NCBI RefSeq assembly: GCF_024529975.1
Contig: NZ_AP024898.1
Coordinates: forward strand, 1,364,001-1,428,000
Direction of reading: 5' to 3'
DNA: 64,000 bases
DNA from: Vibrio quintilis
GTDB lineage: Bacteria; Pseudomonadota; Gammaproteobacteria; Enterobacterales; Vibrionaceae
The notes beneath the pieces were generated by a model. The model was given only the letters and a program-made list of their open reading frames with translations, did no database searches and had not been told where the DNA came from. Shown piece after piece: positions 10,008-18,857 of the stretch; within the stretch, counting starts at the first letter, position 1, and every line of letters starts with the position of its first letter. Position numbers and translations under genes: made by a program.

Positions 10008-10844
10008 ATGAAACCGCAGGAAAAATTTCACTATCTGCCAAGCCCCCATATACAGGGTGTGAAAATGCTGTCTGCAGTGATGAAAGAGTTTACTTTCGAC
10101 CGGCACGCTCATGAAGAATACACCATCGGCATTACCCGCAAAGGTCGTCAGGATTTTTTCTGCCGCGGAGCAAACTATAAAAGTCATGTCGGACAAATGT
10201 TCTTTTTTAATCCTGAAGAAGTGCATGACGGCAACGCCGGGGCCGGGCAGGTGCTGGAATATGATGTCTTCTATCTGCCGGCAGACAGGCTGGAGCCGAT
10301 GATCCGGGCGATGGGTGTGGATCATCCCAACCATCTCCGGCTGAAAGACTCCCTGATTTCTGATCCGCTGTTTTATCGCCAGGTGATGCAATTCGGTCAT
10401 GTGCTGCAATCTGAAGACAGCACGATTATCGAACAGGAAGCCGGTCTGATCCAAATTGCAGAATCAGTAGCCCGGCTGAATCGCCGGGCGATGCCACTGC
10501 CATTTCCGACCCGTCGTAAAGACCGGTTGCTGTTGCAGGCAAAAGACTTTATTCACGACAATCTGGAACACAATTTGTCAATTGATGACATGAGTCAGGC
10601 CGCAAATATTTCCAAATATCATTTTATCCGCCTGTTCCGGGAACAATTTGGTATCACACCACATCAGTACATTCTCAACTGCCGGATTAATCAGATCCGG
10701 AGGGTGGTTGAATCCGGTGAGAAAATCACGGATATCGCATTCCGGTACGGCTTTTCTGATGTCAGTCATCTGAACCGAAAGTTTAAAAAGGTCTTTGGGA
10801 TGACACCAAAGCAGTACCAGCGTCAGTTAATGTACCGGCGCTAA
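10008..10844 (+). CDS. AraC-family transcription regulator
   Basis: The 278-residue protein has an N-terminal cupin-like AraC effector domain (HAHEEYTIGI, VGQMFFFNPEEVHDG). A C-terminal double HTH (about 175-275) includes IDDMSQAANISKYHFIRLF and the closing signature ITDIAFRYGFSDVSHLNRKF. The downstream gene 100 bp on is a LysE-type exporter in the same direction. AraC regulators of this subfamily often sit beside and control such exporters, so an amino-acid-responsive role is likely. An SD-like AAGGAGC precedes ATG 10008. Confidence 0.83.
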   Translation: MKPQEKFHYLPSPHIQGVKMLSAVMKEFTFDRHAHEEYTIGITRKGRQDFFCRGANYKSHVGQMFFFNPEEVHDGNAGAGQVLEYDVFYLPADRLEPMIRAMGVDHPNHLRLKDSLISDPLFYRQVMQFGHVLQSEDSTIIEQEAGLIQIAESVARLNRRAMPLPFPTRRKDRLLLQAKDFIHDNLEHNLSIDDMSQAANISKYHFIRLFREQFGITPHQYILNCRINQIRRVVESGEKITDIAFRYGFSDVSHLNRKFKKVFGMTPKQYQRQLMYRR

Positions 10845-10943
10845 ACTACGTCAGGCCGATGCTTTAACACCGTTTTCTCAACCCGGTTTTCTTCATTCAG
10901 AACCAATCTCACTCATTATTCTTTCAAAGAAGAAGGATTTCTC

Positions 10944-11558
10944 ATGTCAGAAATATTGCTGTACGCCATCAGCATCATGTATTCACCGGGTCCGGTGAAT
11001 TTACTCAGCCTCAATCAGGGGATGATGAAACAAACCAGAGCCTCACTCGGATTTTTCGCCGGTGTCGGCTGCGCAATGTTCCTTTGTCTCACCATTGCCG
11101 GATATGCAGGCGCCAGTATCATCCAACCTGAGTGGCTGTTTTTTATTTCGGTGCCCGGCTGTGTTTATATTGTTTATCTGGCCGTAAAAATATTTCGGGC
11201 ATCCGCTGGTTTGTCTGAGAACTCAACCCCGGCACAATTACCCGGATTCATCGATGGTTTGATGATGCAGGCACTGAATCCCAAAGGGATTATTGCCGTC
11301 ATCCCAATCACGACAATTCAGCTCCCGGCTGCCGGTATCAGTGGCTGGCACATTCTGATCTGGTCTGCGGGTCTGAGCGTGCTGGCTTTTGGCGCACCTT
11401 TCAGTTACGCCATCAGCGGCAGCTTACTTGGCCGTCGGATCAGGCAACCGGGACTGTTTAAAAGCTTTAACCGGTTACTCGCCGCAATGCTGATTATTGT
11501 TGCCCTGAAGTTAGGCTATTCGCAGGCGGTGCTGTTTTTCTGTCAGACATCAGGGTAA
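10944..11558 (+). CDS. LysE/RhtB-family translocator
   Basis: 204 residues with about six hydrophobic helices. The N-terminus SIMYSPGPVNLLSLNQGM is the RhtB/LysE-family signature (PGP near residue 14), and ALNPKGIIAVIP in the middle is the second family motif. It exports amino acids or similar small metabolites; the substrate is not predictable. AGAAGGATTT before ATG 10944 is a good ribosome-binding site. The upstream AraC gene is the natural candidate regulator. Confidence 0.82.
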   Translation: MSEILLYAISIMYSPGPVNLLSLNQGMMKQTRASLGFFAGVGCAMFLCLTIAGYAGASIIQPEWLFFISVPGCVYIVYLAVKIFRASAGLSENSTPAQLPGFIDGLMMQALNPKGIIAVIPITTIQLPAAGISGWHILIWSAGLSVLAFGAPFSYAISGSLLGRRIRQPGLFKSFNRLLAAMLIIVALKLGYSQAVLFFCQTSG

Positions 11559-11760
11559 TTAAAACGGCCTGAATAAATAGTAATGAAATACCCGGCTGGA
11601 TTGTACAAATTGCAGATGAATCGAAAACAGGAAATGACAGGGCATATTCAGCCCTGGTTGCTTTTTAACCAACTGAAAGTGATCAACAGTTGAAAGCCAC
11701 TGACTATGAAAATATCCCTTTTTAGCACAGTACTGCCACTGAAAATACGAACAAAATGCC

Positions 11761-12093
11761 TCAGAAATTTTCACTGAGAATCTGATAATGCCGTTCAATA
11801 TGGACAGACACGGCTCCCCAGCGGGAAGATTTCATTCTGGCCTGATGAGCATCAAAAGCCGCCTGATCAACAAATACTTCATAAACATCAAACCGGCCAG
11901 GCTCTGACTCCGATTCAGTCACTTCAAATACAAGGCATCCCGGTTCCTGATGAGTCAGCCTTTGGTGGTGAACAAGTTCCTTCCGGACAACCTCAAGATC
12001 GGCCGGCGGAACAAGGATATACCCTTTTATACCCAAGCAACCTGAAGATGCAGGATTCAGGTTGTTTGGGTATAAGATAACTTCAGAACTCAT
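11761..12093 (-). CDS. antibiotic biosynthesis monooxygenase (ABM) domain protein
   Basis: About 110 residues when started at ATG 12093. The core, from GYILVPPADLEVV to the RHYQI end, is a dimeric alpha+beta-barrel ABM domain with the family features EPGCLVFEVT and FDAHQARMKSSRWG. Such proteins are small quinol/heme-type monooxygenases or catabolic enzymes such as LsrG. The first residues are odd: after MSSEV the next 16 or so codons are a complete TATACCCAA palindrome, read in frame. The native protein probably began close to IKGYILV. Last gene of an ACT-GST-ABM operon; GST ends only 2 bp before this start. Confidence 0.72.
   Translation of the reverse strand: MSSEVILYPNNLNPASSGCLGIKGYILVPPADLEVVRKELVHHQRLTHQEPGCLVFEVTESESEPGRFDVYEVFVDQAAFDAHQARMKSSRWGAVSVHIERHYQILSENF
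12028..12074. repeat. palindromic repeat read in frame inside a CDS
   Basis: This is a full copy of the palindrome (TATACCCAAGCAACCTGAAG then GCAGGATTCAGG and GTTTGGGTATA). Unlike the other copies it lies within coding sequence, supplying residues roughly 6-22 of the ABM protein without breaking the frame. Confidence 0.85.
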
Positions 12094-12094
12094 G

Positions 12095-12739
12095 TCATGA
12101 CTCCTGATAGGGCGAGAGATCAACACCTTCAACGTCACACACAGCTTTCACCACCGGAAGCTGGCTCATACGTTGTAAATAAGCTTTGATTGCCGGGAAG
12201 GTGAGCGGTGATTTTTCAACCGGTGTCGCCCACCCTGCCAGCATAAAAAAGAAATAATCACATGCGCTCAGCTGATCGCCCAGCAGGTATTGATTACCGG
12301 TCAGCTGATCATTGATCACTGCCAGCGCTTCTGCAATGCGTTCATCCTGCGCAGCGACTACCGCCGGAATTCCCTGCTCATCCGTTGTATGTCGTTGCGG
12401 GTAATAACGAACCATCAGTTCTGTTTGCAGGGTGTTATTCAGATAAGCCAGCCACTGGAAAAACAGCGGACGATTTGCTTCTCCGACAGCCGGAATCAAG
12501 CCCGATTCAGGATGAGATTCACACAAGTGAATACAGATGGCCGGACTTTCAAAAATCGCCTGCCCGTCAGCCACCAGTGCCGGAATCCGCCCGGCCGGAT
12601 TGATCTTCAGATATTCCGGTGATTTATGCTCATTATTTTTTTTATCCAGCAGAATCAGCTCATAATTCAGATTCATGTGCCGAAGCAGAAAATGGGCAGC
12701 CATACTGGCCGTTTGCGGAGCGTAATAAAGCTGATACAT
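12095..12739 (-). CDS. glutathione S-transferase (GstA-like)
   Basis: 214 residues. The N-terminal thioredoxin half begins YQLYYAPQTASMAAHFLLRH, with the glutathione-site NPAGRIPAL and the ESPAICIHL turn. The C-terminal helical half has DQLSACDYFFFMLAGW in the usual hydrophobic-core place. The N-terminal PQTASM pattern resembles bacterial beta-class GSTs (GstA) with a catalytic Cys or Ser near residue 10. It lies between the ACT-domain gene (1 bp upstream) and the ABM gene, so the three are co-transcribed. A role in detoxification of electrophiles is likely but unproven. Confidence 0.8.
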   Translation of the reverse strand: MYQLYYAPQTASMAAHFLLRHMNLNYELILLDKKNNEHKSPEYLKINPAGRIPALVADGQAIFESPAICIHLCESHPESGLIPAVGEANRPLFFQWLAYLNNTLQTELMVRYYPQRHTTDEQGIPAVVAAQDERIAEALAVINDQLTGNQYLLGDQLSACDYFFFMLAGWATPVEKSPLTFPAIKAYLQRMSQLPVVKAVCDVEGVDLSPYQES

Positions 12740-12740
12740 A

Positions 12741-13175
12741 TCAGTCCCTTTTTATCTGTTTGATATCAGTCTGACCGTCTTGCGTACTGAATTCAAGTAA
12801 TGCAGAAAGCGCAGCATCCGCTTTTGCTGACTGAACAAAGATATGGTCGTGATAATACGCTGCAATCACATTAGCACTAATCCCTTCGGAAGCGAGTTTT
12901 GCTGAGACTGCAGCCGTTAAACCAACAGCTTCAAGGCTTGAATGCACGGTGAGTGTAATCTGTCGGAATGAACCCTCGAACGATAATCCGGCATCCTCAG
13001 CGATGGTTTTATTTAATACCAGGGTTAAACCTTCCGCCTCAATAAATGTGGCAATCGGATTCAGCCGGATATAATCGCTTAAATCACCGGGTACTGTACA
13101 AAAAACAAACTCAGCATCCAGCAATGCCGGGCGCATCGATCTGAGCAGTTCCTCTAATTCCGTAATACCTGACAT
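12741..13175 (-). CDS. ACT-domain protein
   Basis: 144 residues with two ACT-like halves of the type found in CASTOR-like and DUF2241-type bacterial proteins (EFVFCTVPGD in the first, HSSLEAVGLTAAVSAKLASEGISANVIAAYYHDHIFV in several conserved pieces of the second). The family binds small ligands, usually amino acids, and often has no enzymatic domain. It is the first gene of the three-gene minus-strand operon, immediately after a palindromic repeat (13204-13243) that sits between its start and the promoter region. Confidence 0.75.
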   Translation of the reverse strand: MSGITELEELLRSMRPALLDAEFVFCTVPGDLSDYIRLNPIATFIEAEGLTLVLNKTIAEDAGLSFEGSFRQITLTVHSSLEAVGLTAAVSAKLASEGISANVIAAYYHDHIFVQSAKADAALSALLEFSTQDGQTDIKQIKRD

Positions 13176-13203
13176 AGAACAATTTCCATCTTGTTGAGTA
13201 TCT

Positions 13204-13243
13204 TATACCCAAACAACCTGAAGATGCAGGTTGCTTGGGTATA
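13204..13243. repeat. palindromic intergenic repeat (TATACCCAA family)
   Basis: A compact 40-bp copy: TATACCCAAACAACCTGAAG, GCAGG, then TTGCTTGGGTATA. It lies 28 bp upstream of the ACT gene start, so it would be in that gene's 5' untranslated leader or promoter. The rest of the 13176-13595 gap is AT-rich, contains no ORF, and presumably holds the divergent promoters of the ACT operon and the pectate lyase gene. Confidence 0.85.
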
Positions 13244-13595
13244 TAACTTATCATTAACAAATGAGGGCAATCAATAAATCCCGGCACCTGGCAGATTTGT
13301 CTTTATGCATATATATTTAAATAATCTGCAAGTGCATCCGCGTTTGATGCACATTATTGAATTTATATCTGTTGCACATCATTTAATTTCACAAAATAAA
13401 TCATCTGAATCCGATTTCCTGAACGGCCTTCCCGTTCTTTCAAATTCACAGCTAATTTGTACAAACTGATTTGTTAATATTCACACGCAATTCATTTTTT
13501 ATGAGTAAATTGCACATGTAACCAGTAGCAAAATGTATGCTACACAGCTGTTACATTGATTCAACCATAATTCTAATCATATAAGGACTCATACT

Positions 13596-15431
13596 GTGAA
13601 TAACAACAACGTCAGGAACAGGCTGTTTTTCATCGCCGGAACAATGAGCACCCTCATGCTCAGCGGACAAATTTTCGCGGCTGATTATTGTACAGATAAA
13701 CCGGTAGACGGCATCATTTACAAAATCGTCAATGCTGGTGCGAAGAAATTGATGGCTGCAGAATCAACCGCAAAAAAAGCCAATGTGGAATTACAACAGA
13801 ATACCGGCAGTGACTCCCAACGGTTCAAACTGAATCAGCAAAGTAATGGTTACTGGGCTATTCAGGCGTCAAATACCGATTATGCTGCAACTGTAAAAGG
13901 CGGTTCCAAAAGCAATGGCGCTACAGTTCAGCAAAAACCATACAGCAGCTCATCCAGCCAGGAATGGCAACTGGTTCAGATAACATCCGGGACTTATAAA
14001 GGCACTTATAAAATCGTCAACGAAAAATCAGGCATGTCTCTGACTGTGGCCGGGTCAACTGAAGGTTCTGATATTTATCAGAACGAAGATGCCGGCGTTA
14101 GTTCTCAGCGCTGGTGGCTGGAGCCCGTCACAAGAACCTGTGGTTCTGACTCAGGTTCAAGTTCAGGTTCGGACTCAGGCAGCAGCTCATCCGTTGACAT
14201 TTCAAGTTCAGCCGCTGCACCAACCGCTGATGCAGCGAAAAATGCGGGCGCAAACAGCGAACCGCAAACCAATGGCAAACCTTCGTTCATTAAGAGTGTC
14301 GACTCAGATGCAAAAGTGGTTTCAACGCTGGCAGGCTTACTTGATGCCATTGATGATGCCAGTGCTGGTGATGTAATTTATATCCGTGAAGGGACTTACT
14401 ATTCATCAGATACAATCAAGATTAAAAACAGTGGCACGTCATCAAAAGCGATTGTGCTGAGTGCTTATCCGGGTGATGATCGTCCGGTATTCGATTTCTC
14501 TTCCATGTCTGAAAACAGCAGTAACCGCGGCTTCCAGGTCAGCGCAGACTACTGGCACATTTACGGCTTTGATATCAAGAAAGCCGGTGACAACGGTATG
14601 TATCTGACTGGTTCACACAACACAATTGAGTTCATGAAGTTCTATGAAAACTCAGATACCGGCCTGCAAATCGATAAAGGTGCTGCTTATAACTTCGTCA
14701 AAAACTCTGACTCTTACTACAACGCTGACTCGTCGCTGGAAAATGCTGATGGGTTTGCTGCGAAACTGAAAGTTGGAACAGGTAACTATTTCTACGGTTG
14801 CCGGGCATGGAACAACCTGGATGACGGTTTTGATGGTTACCTGCGTGACAATGGCTATACCGTAACAACCACCTGGGAATACTCCTGGATGATCCGTAAT
14901 GGTTATCAGAAAAACGGCACCAAAGGTGTGGGTGATGGTAACGGCTTTAAAACCGGCGGCAGTGACGGAAAAGACTTAGCTCACAATGGTCTCTATATTA
15001 ATACTATTTCTGCCGGAAATACCGCAGATGGTTATGACCAGAACAGTAACCGGGGCACAGTCACTATCTACAACGCAGTTGCTTATGACAACTCCCGTAA
15101 CTTCGGTTTAGGCGATGGCAGTTCCCGTCAGCTGAAAAAACTCACCATCAAAAACAGTGTTTCACTGGACGGTGACAGCAGCGATAAATTTGGCGCAAGC
15201 TCAACCAGCATTAAAAATAACAGCTGGCAGAATAGCATCTCATTCTCTTCATCTGACTTCGAAAGTGTCGATGTTGATGACTTACTGGCCTCTCGTCAGA
15301 GCGATGGCAGCCTGCCAGTGGTTGAGTTCTTCCACCTGAAAAAAGGCAGCGACCTGATTGATGCCGGTACAGATGTTGGTCTGGACTACAACGGCAGCGC
15401 GCCTGATTTAGGTTCTTTTGAATCAAAATAA
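13596..15431 (+). CDS. secreted ricin-B-lectin / pectate lyase (PL9-like)
   Basis: The 611-residue protein starts at GTG after ATAAGGAC and carries a signal peptide ending near IFAADYC. Residues about 35-175 form a ricin-type beta-trefoil, a likely sugar-binding module, with QRW/QEW-type repeats. A low-complexity Ser/Gly/Asp linker follows (about 185-210). The remainder is a right-handed parallel beta-helix typical of PL9 pectate lyases, with DSYYNADSSLENADGFAAKL and WNNLDDGFDGY, where the Asp residues are the expected calcium-site residues and a nearby Lys the base. It would cleave polygalacturonate outside the cell, fitting a plant- or alga-associated lifestyle. An intrinsic terminator follows. 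Confidence 0.85.
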   Translation: MNNNNVRNRLFFIAGTMSTLMLSGQIFAADYCTDKPVDGIIYKIVNAGAKKLMAAESTAKKANVELQQNTGSDSQRFKLNQQSNGYWAIQASNTDYAATVKGGSKSNGATVQQKPYSSSSSQEWQLVQITSGTYKGTYKIVNEKSGMSLTVAGSTEGSDIYQNEDAGVSSQRWWLEPVTRTCGSDSGSSSGSDSGSSSSVDISSSAAAPTADAAKNAGANSEPQTNGKPSFIKSVDSDAKVVSTLAGLLDAIDDASAGDVIYIREGTYYSSDTIKIKNSGTSSKAIVLSAYPGDDRPVFDFSSMSENSSNRGFQVSADYWHIYGFDIKKAGDNGMYLTGSHNTIEFMKFYENSDTGLQIDKGAAYNFVKNSDSYYNADSSLENADGFAAKLKVGTGNYFYGCRAWNNLDDGFDGYLRDNGYTVTTTWEYSWMIRNGYQKNGTKGVGDGNGFKTGGSDGKDLAHNGLYINTISAGNTADGYDQNSNRGTVTIYNAVAYDNSRNFGLGDGSSRQLKKLTIKNSVSLDGDSSDKFGASSTSIKNNSWQNSISFSSSDFESVDVDDLLASRQSDGSLPVVEFFHLKKGSDLIDAGTDVGLDYNGSAPDLGSFESK

Positions 15432-15464
15432 GACGATACGTTAACCATTCGTTATCTGTTCTGT

Positions 15465-15493
15465 CCGGGTATCGTTGATACCCGGATTTTTTA
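15465..15493 (+). terminator. intrinsic terminator after pectate lyase gene
   Basis: A 9-bp perfect stem CCGGGTATC / GATACCCGG with a GTT loop is followed by ATTTTTT. It stands 33 bp after the lyase stop and just before the stop of the oppositely oriented pentapeptide gene. Confidence 0.9.
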
Positions 15494-15507
15494 TCTGAGG
15501 CTTCAGT

Positions 15508-16107
15508 TTAGTCAACCAGCTGAATTCCCAGCGCATCAAGTAAATTCAGCGCTTCATACCGGGAGAACTTCGCCCCTTTGACCCGGTTTTCCAGCACATC
15601 GATTGCATACCCCGTTGCACCGCTGAAATCGGTATCCTGCAAATCAGAACGTATGAATAAACTCCGGGTGAAATCACACCCACACATAGACGATTTTTTA
15701 AAATCGCCTTCCCGGAAATCAACATCGAGCAAACGGCATTCATCCAGAACCAACGCATTCAAAGTTAAGCCAAAGAAGGATGAATCATTTAACAGACAAC
15801 GGATAAACTGTAATTCAAAGTCAGCATGAAATACCGGCCAGCTTGCTTTGGTCCAGTCCACACCCACTAGCTTACAATCCTGAAATGTGATGCCGAATAA
15901 CCGGGTTTCAGAAAAATCTGACAGGCTCAGATTACAGTTTCTGAATTCGCAATTCAGGAATTTGCAGCGTTTAAAGGTCACTCCTGAAAAATCACAGTCT
16001 GAAAACTGACATTCTTCAAACTCAATGCCCCGGAAATCTGCTTCCGGCCATTCAACCCTGGTGAATGAAACATCAAGATACGCTCTGTCGTTTTCAAAAT
16101 TATCCAT
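15508..16107 (-). CDS. pentapeptide repeat protein (Qnr/McbG-like)
   Basis: 199 residues made of A(D/N)LXX-like pentapeptide repeats (for example FEECQFSDCDFSGVTF and FLNCEFRNCNLSLSDF). A short non-repeat break lies near residues 85-110, and the C-terminal helix SRYEALNLLDALGIQLVD is the dimerisation helix in Qnr-type proteins. Length and layout match chromosomal Qnr-like proteins, which fold as DNA-mimicking right-handed beta-helices and protect gyrase. Whether it gives any quinolone protection cannot be judged from sequence. Confidence 0.8.
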   Translation of the reverse strand: MDNFENDRAYLDVSFTRVEWPEADFRGIEFEECQFSDCDFSGVTFKRCKFLNCEFRNCNLSLSDFSETRLFGITFQDCKLVGVDWTKASWPVFHADFELQFIRCLLNDSSFFGLTLNALVLDECRLLDVDFREGDFKKSSMCGCDFTRSLFIRSDLQDTDFSGATGYAIDVLENRVKGAKFSRYEALNLLDALGIQLVD

Positions 16108-16369
16108 AACTGCCCCGCTGCAACTGATGATGACATACCAATATACCCATTCCCTCCCGGCGGGAAAAGCGACGGGCTGACTTTCGTCATTTCCGGCCCG
16201 CCATCATCGCTGGTCTGTAATCCGGTCTGTAATAACGTGTAATAGTTTTTTTAGCAGACAAGGCATAAATTCAAAGTGTCGGGCGGGCAATCTCACAGGT
16301 AAAGACAGTCGGCCCTATTCATCAGCTCAGCGTCATAAAACAAGACCTGATCTTCATGAGGAGGAATGT

Positions 16370-16975
16370 ATGGCACATACCGTTCTGATTGATAGTAATA
16401 AACTCAAACGGCTCAGAGAGCAGCGTGTTTTATCACAAGAGGGGTTAGAACAAGCCTGCCGGGAAACAAAAGGATGCAGTGTGTCCATCGCCACGATTAA
16501 GCGTGCCGAACGGGGCAGAACACTCAGCCAGAGAACCGCGGCCCGGCTTGCCCACTTTTTCTCTGTACCTGTCGACGATCTGATTATTCATGAAACTTCA
16601 AGAACCGGCGACCTGCCAACAGATGAAACCCGGAAAAGTATCGTTCTCTGGTTTCAGGCATCCGCAAAACCATTACTGACAAAAGTTGCGCAGAAAGCCT
16701 CCCGGTTTGAGCCGTATATGTATCAGCGCACAGAAAAAACGCTTATCCTGGCTTTTCCCTGCTCATGCCCGGAAGCCAGGCTGTTCCAGCTTCAGCGGAC
16801 CTTAAAGCAAATCTGTCAGCCGTCAGAAGAACATCGTGCACTGATCACCACCGGAATGCTGGTCAAATCCAGCCCATTACAATGGCGGATGACAGCGCAG
16901 TGCGTGGAACATCTCACCCGGTTGACCGGCAATATTCCGGACGGCACCATTGCCGTTCACCGGACCAAACCGTAA
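16370..16975 (+). CDS. XRE-type HTH regulator with unassigned C-terminal domain
   Basis: 201 residues. An N-terminal XRE helix-turn-helix is visible (LKRLREQRVLSQEGLEQACR ... SIATIKRAERG, residues about 10-45, then SQRTAARLAHFFSVPVDDL). The C-terminal 110 residues (KSIVLWFQASAKPLLTKVAQ ... HRALITTGMLVKS) have a strand-helix pattern that faintly recalls a class III cyclase-like fold, without its metal-binding residues. I do not assign a function. GAGGAGG precedes ATG 16370. Confidence 0.7.
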   Translation: MAHTVLIDSNKLKRLREQRVLSQEGLEQACRETKGCSVSIATIKRAERGRTLSQRTAARLAHFFSVPVDDLIIHETSRTGDLPTDETRKSIVLWFQASAKPLLTKVAQKASRFEPYMYQRTEKTLILAFPCSCPEARLFQLQRTLKQICQPSEEHRALITTGMLVKSSPLQWRMTAQCVEHLTRLTGNIPDGTIAVHRTKP

Positions 16976-17022
16976 GACGTCCTTTTGCTGAACAAAGACA
17001 ATACTTATCAGGCGATATGCAT

Positions 17023-17598
17023 TTAAAACGAATAACTATAGTTCAGATACCAGTTGCCTTTTGTATCCGGGTACAGAGCTAAGTCACCATCAAATGCAGG
17101 GAAAAGAATAGTTGTCGCATAAAACGTGGCATAAATGGCATGAATCGCAACAAAGTTACGGATAAAAATATCCTCTTCATCCAAATCGTCCCGATCGGCC
17201 ATCTTGAAGTTATAATCGCTGAGAGCAAAAAGAGAAGCACTCCAGAGAATGCCTTCAGGTAAAGCCGTCAAAGCGCCAACGCCGCCACTCAGTGTAAACC
17301 AGCCAAATCCGGTCGGGTTTGTCGCTCCCCAATATGAGAACCCGGCAGCCATGATCTCCATCGCGGCAATACCTTCCAGAGTACCACCGGAGCCCCAGCC
17401 CCAGTAATTCACCGGACCTGAAACCGGGCGTTCTTTTTTTAAGACGACCTCATTAACGAAATCAGACTGATAATGGTATCCGCCAGTGTCTGACGTATTA
17501 TCATTCATCACTGAGAAATGACTAAAATCTAATGCTGTTTCGCTGAATGCACTTGCTTTACAGCTCAAAAAAATAAGAAGTAACACAAACTTTTTCAT
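17023..17598 (-). CDS. hypothetical secreted or membrane-associated protein
   Basis: 191 residues, not recognised. It has a signal peptide (MKKFVLLLIFLSCKASA), then a polar stretch with Tyr/Asp. A long Gly- and Trp-rich hydrophobic region (WGWGSGGTLEGIAAMEIMAA ... GWFTLSGGVGALTALPEGIL) and a further hydrophobic stretch near AIYATFYATTILF suggest membrane insertion. A palindromic repeat lies upstream of its promoter side at 17714. I see no catalytic motif. Confidence 0.6.
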   Translation of the reverse strand: MKKFVLLLIFLSCKASAFSETALDFSHFSVMNDNTSDTGGYHYQSDFVNEVVLKKERPVSGPVNYWGWGSGGTLEGIAAMEIMAAGFSYWGATNPTGFGWFTLSGGVGALTALPEGILWSASLFALSDYNFKMADRDDLDEEDIFIRNFVAIHAIYATFYATTILFPAFDGDLALYPDTKGNWYLNYSYSF

Positions 17599-17713
17599 TA
17601 ATATTTCCTTTTTTAGAGAAAATACTCTGATTCTCTGGCAGCAAAAGAAAATATAAATAAAATTGAGAATCCGATCGTAATTGAATAAAAAAAACAGACT
17701 CCGTTCAATATAA

Positions 17714-17760
17714 TATACCCAAACAACCTGAAGATGCAGGGTTCAGGTTGCCTGGGTATA
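17714..17760. repeat. palindromic intergenic repeat (TATACCCAA family)
   Basis: Full copy: TATACCCAAACAACCTGAAG, GCAGG, then GGTTCAGGTTGCCTGGGTATA split by the centre. It lies between the hypothetical gene and the yagU-like gene, immediately next to the 12-bp stem-loop at 17768. Confidence 0.85.
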
Positions 17761-17767
17761 CATCAAT

Positions 17768-17798
17768 GACAAGAGGCGCACTTGAGGCGCCTCTTGTC
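17768..17798. terminator. 12-bp perfect stem-loop after yagU-like gene
   Basis: GACAAGAGGCGC pairs perfectly with GCGCCTCTTGTC around a 7-base loop. It lies 21 bp downstream of the stop of the minus-strand yagU-like gene. No T-run follows on the minus strand, so it is a probable transcript-end hairpin, with termination less certain. Confidence 0.6.
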
Positions 17799-17818
17799 TG
17801 TCATGCTAAACCTTATTA

Positions 17819-18439
17819 TTACCGATAGCCCATTGAGCTGATTTCAACATCCGGATCCGGTTCATGCGTGATTCGGTTACGTAAATCCCGGCGGATAACT
17901 TCAATTGACCAGAACCAAATCAAATGGCCGACAATTTCAGACACATGCTCATACCAGGGAAGGCTGAACAGAGAAGGTGTCAGTCCCATCAATGGAAATG
18001 AAATCATATGGACAAAAAGCTGTGCCAGCGCGCCGGCAAGTAACCCCTGCCATAATTTAAATTTAGGAAATCTCTCCGTCACCACACAATATCCGACGGC
18101 AAACACCAGCGAGAAAATAATATGCGTGACACCAACCCAGTTAAACACATGACCGGCAAAGGTATATACAGCCTGGTTAGGATCCGCAACGCCAAGCCAG
18201 TCACGTAAAAAAACATAGGGTGGGTTCAGAAAGTTTCTTGAGCAGTCAATTTGATCAGCCGCTCTGATTAATGCCTCAGGAGGACAGGCAGCCTGAAATA
18301 TATCAGCCGGGCTCCGGGGCGGAAGCGGATGTTCAGCACCCCACTTCACAAATGCAGACACAATACCGGCAATTACACCAATAAAAGCCGCAACGCCATA
18401 ACGCCGGCGTGATGGATCGGTTTGGATAAAAAAGTTCAT
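17819..18439 (-). CDS. yagU: YagU-family inner membrane protein (DUF1440)
   Basis: About 206 residues from ATG 18439. I prefer this to the upstream in-frame codon at 18496 because it begins [25 protein letters not shown] as relatives do. It has four or so membrane helices and the family pattern [13 protein letters not shown] near residue 32 and [10 protein letters not shown] in the second half. E. coli YagU is an inner membrane protein implicated in acid resistance; that role is by homology only. Confidence 0.8.
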   Translation of the reverse strand: MNFFIQTDPSRRRYGVAAFIGVIAGIVSAFVKWGAEHPLPPRSPADIFQAACPPEALIRAADQIDCSRNFLNPPYVFLRDWLGVADPNQAVYTFAGHVFNWVGVTHIIFSLVFAVGYCVVTERFPKFKLWQGLLAGALAQLFVHMISFPLMGLTPSLFSLPWYEHVSEIVGHLIWFWSIEVIRRDLRNRITHEPDPDVEISSMGYR

Positions 18440-18725
18440 AATGTTCCCGTTAAAAAATGTTGTAAAACAAAAGGTAAGGATAACATATTGAAGCACATAA
18501 AATACGGGTACAGATCAACTCAAATGCATTTAAAATCATAACTTTGGTGAATCATTTGCACGATTTGGCACCATAAGTCAGGAAGCATAAAACGTTTCAG
18601 GACGCTATTCCAAAACCAAATTCAACCGGAAACTGAAGAGAAACCGCTTATTTCAGAATTTACCCGGATCGGATCAATTCTGCCGGAATAGATTCGCAGA
18701 CGAAATATTCGTCATATCATTCTTT

Positions 18726-18758
18726 TATATTCCCAAGCAACATGAAGATGCAATATAT
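18726..18758. repeat. half copy of palindromic repeat
   Basis: TATATTCCCAAGCAACATGA followed by AGATGC is the left arm of the TATACCCAA palindrome; the right arm is missing or decayed into ATATAT. It lies in the 18440-18857 gap, which otherwise shows only AT-rich DNA and a likely promoter for the NAT gene. Confidence 0.6.
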
Positions 18759-18857
18759 CGTCATTTATTAAGTTTTAGTTTTCTGATAGTTAATCGTCGT
18801 TTAGACTGAATCCATTGAAAATATATCAGGGTCCGTCCGGGAAAGGCTTAAGTTTTT

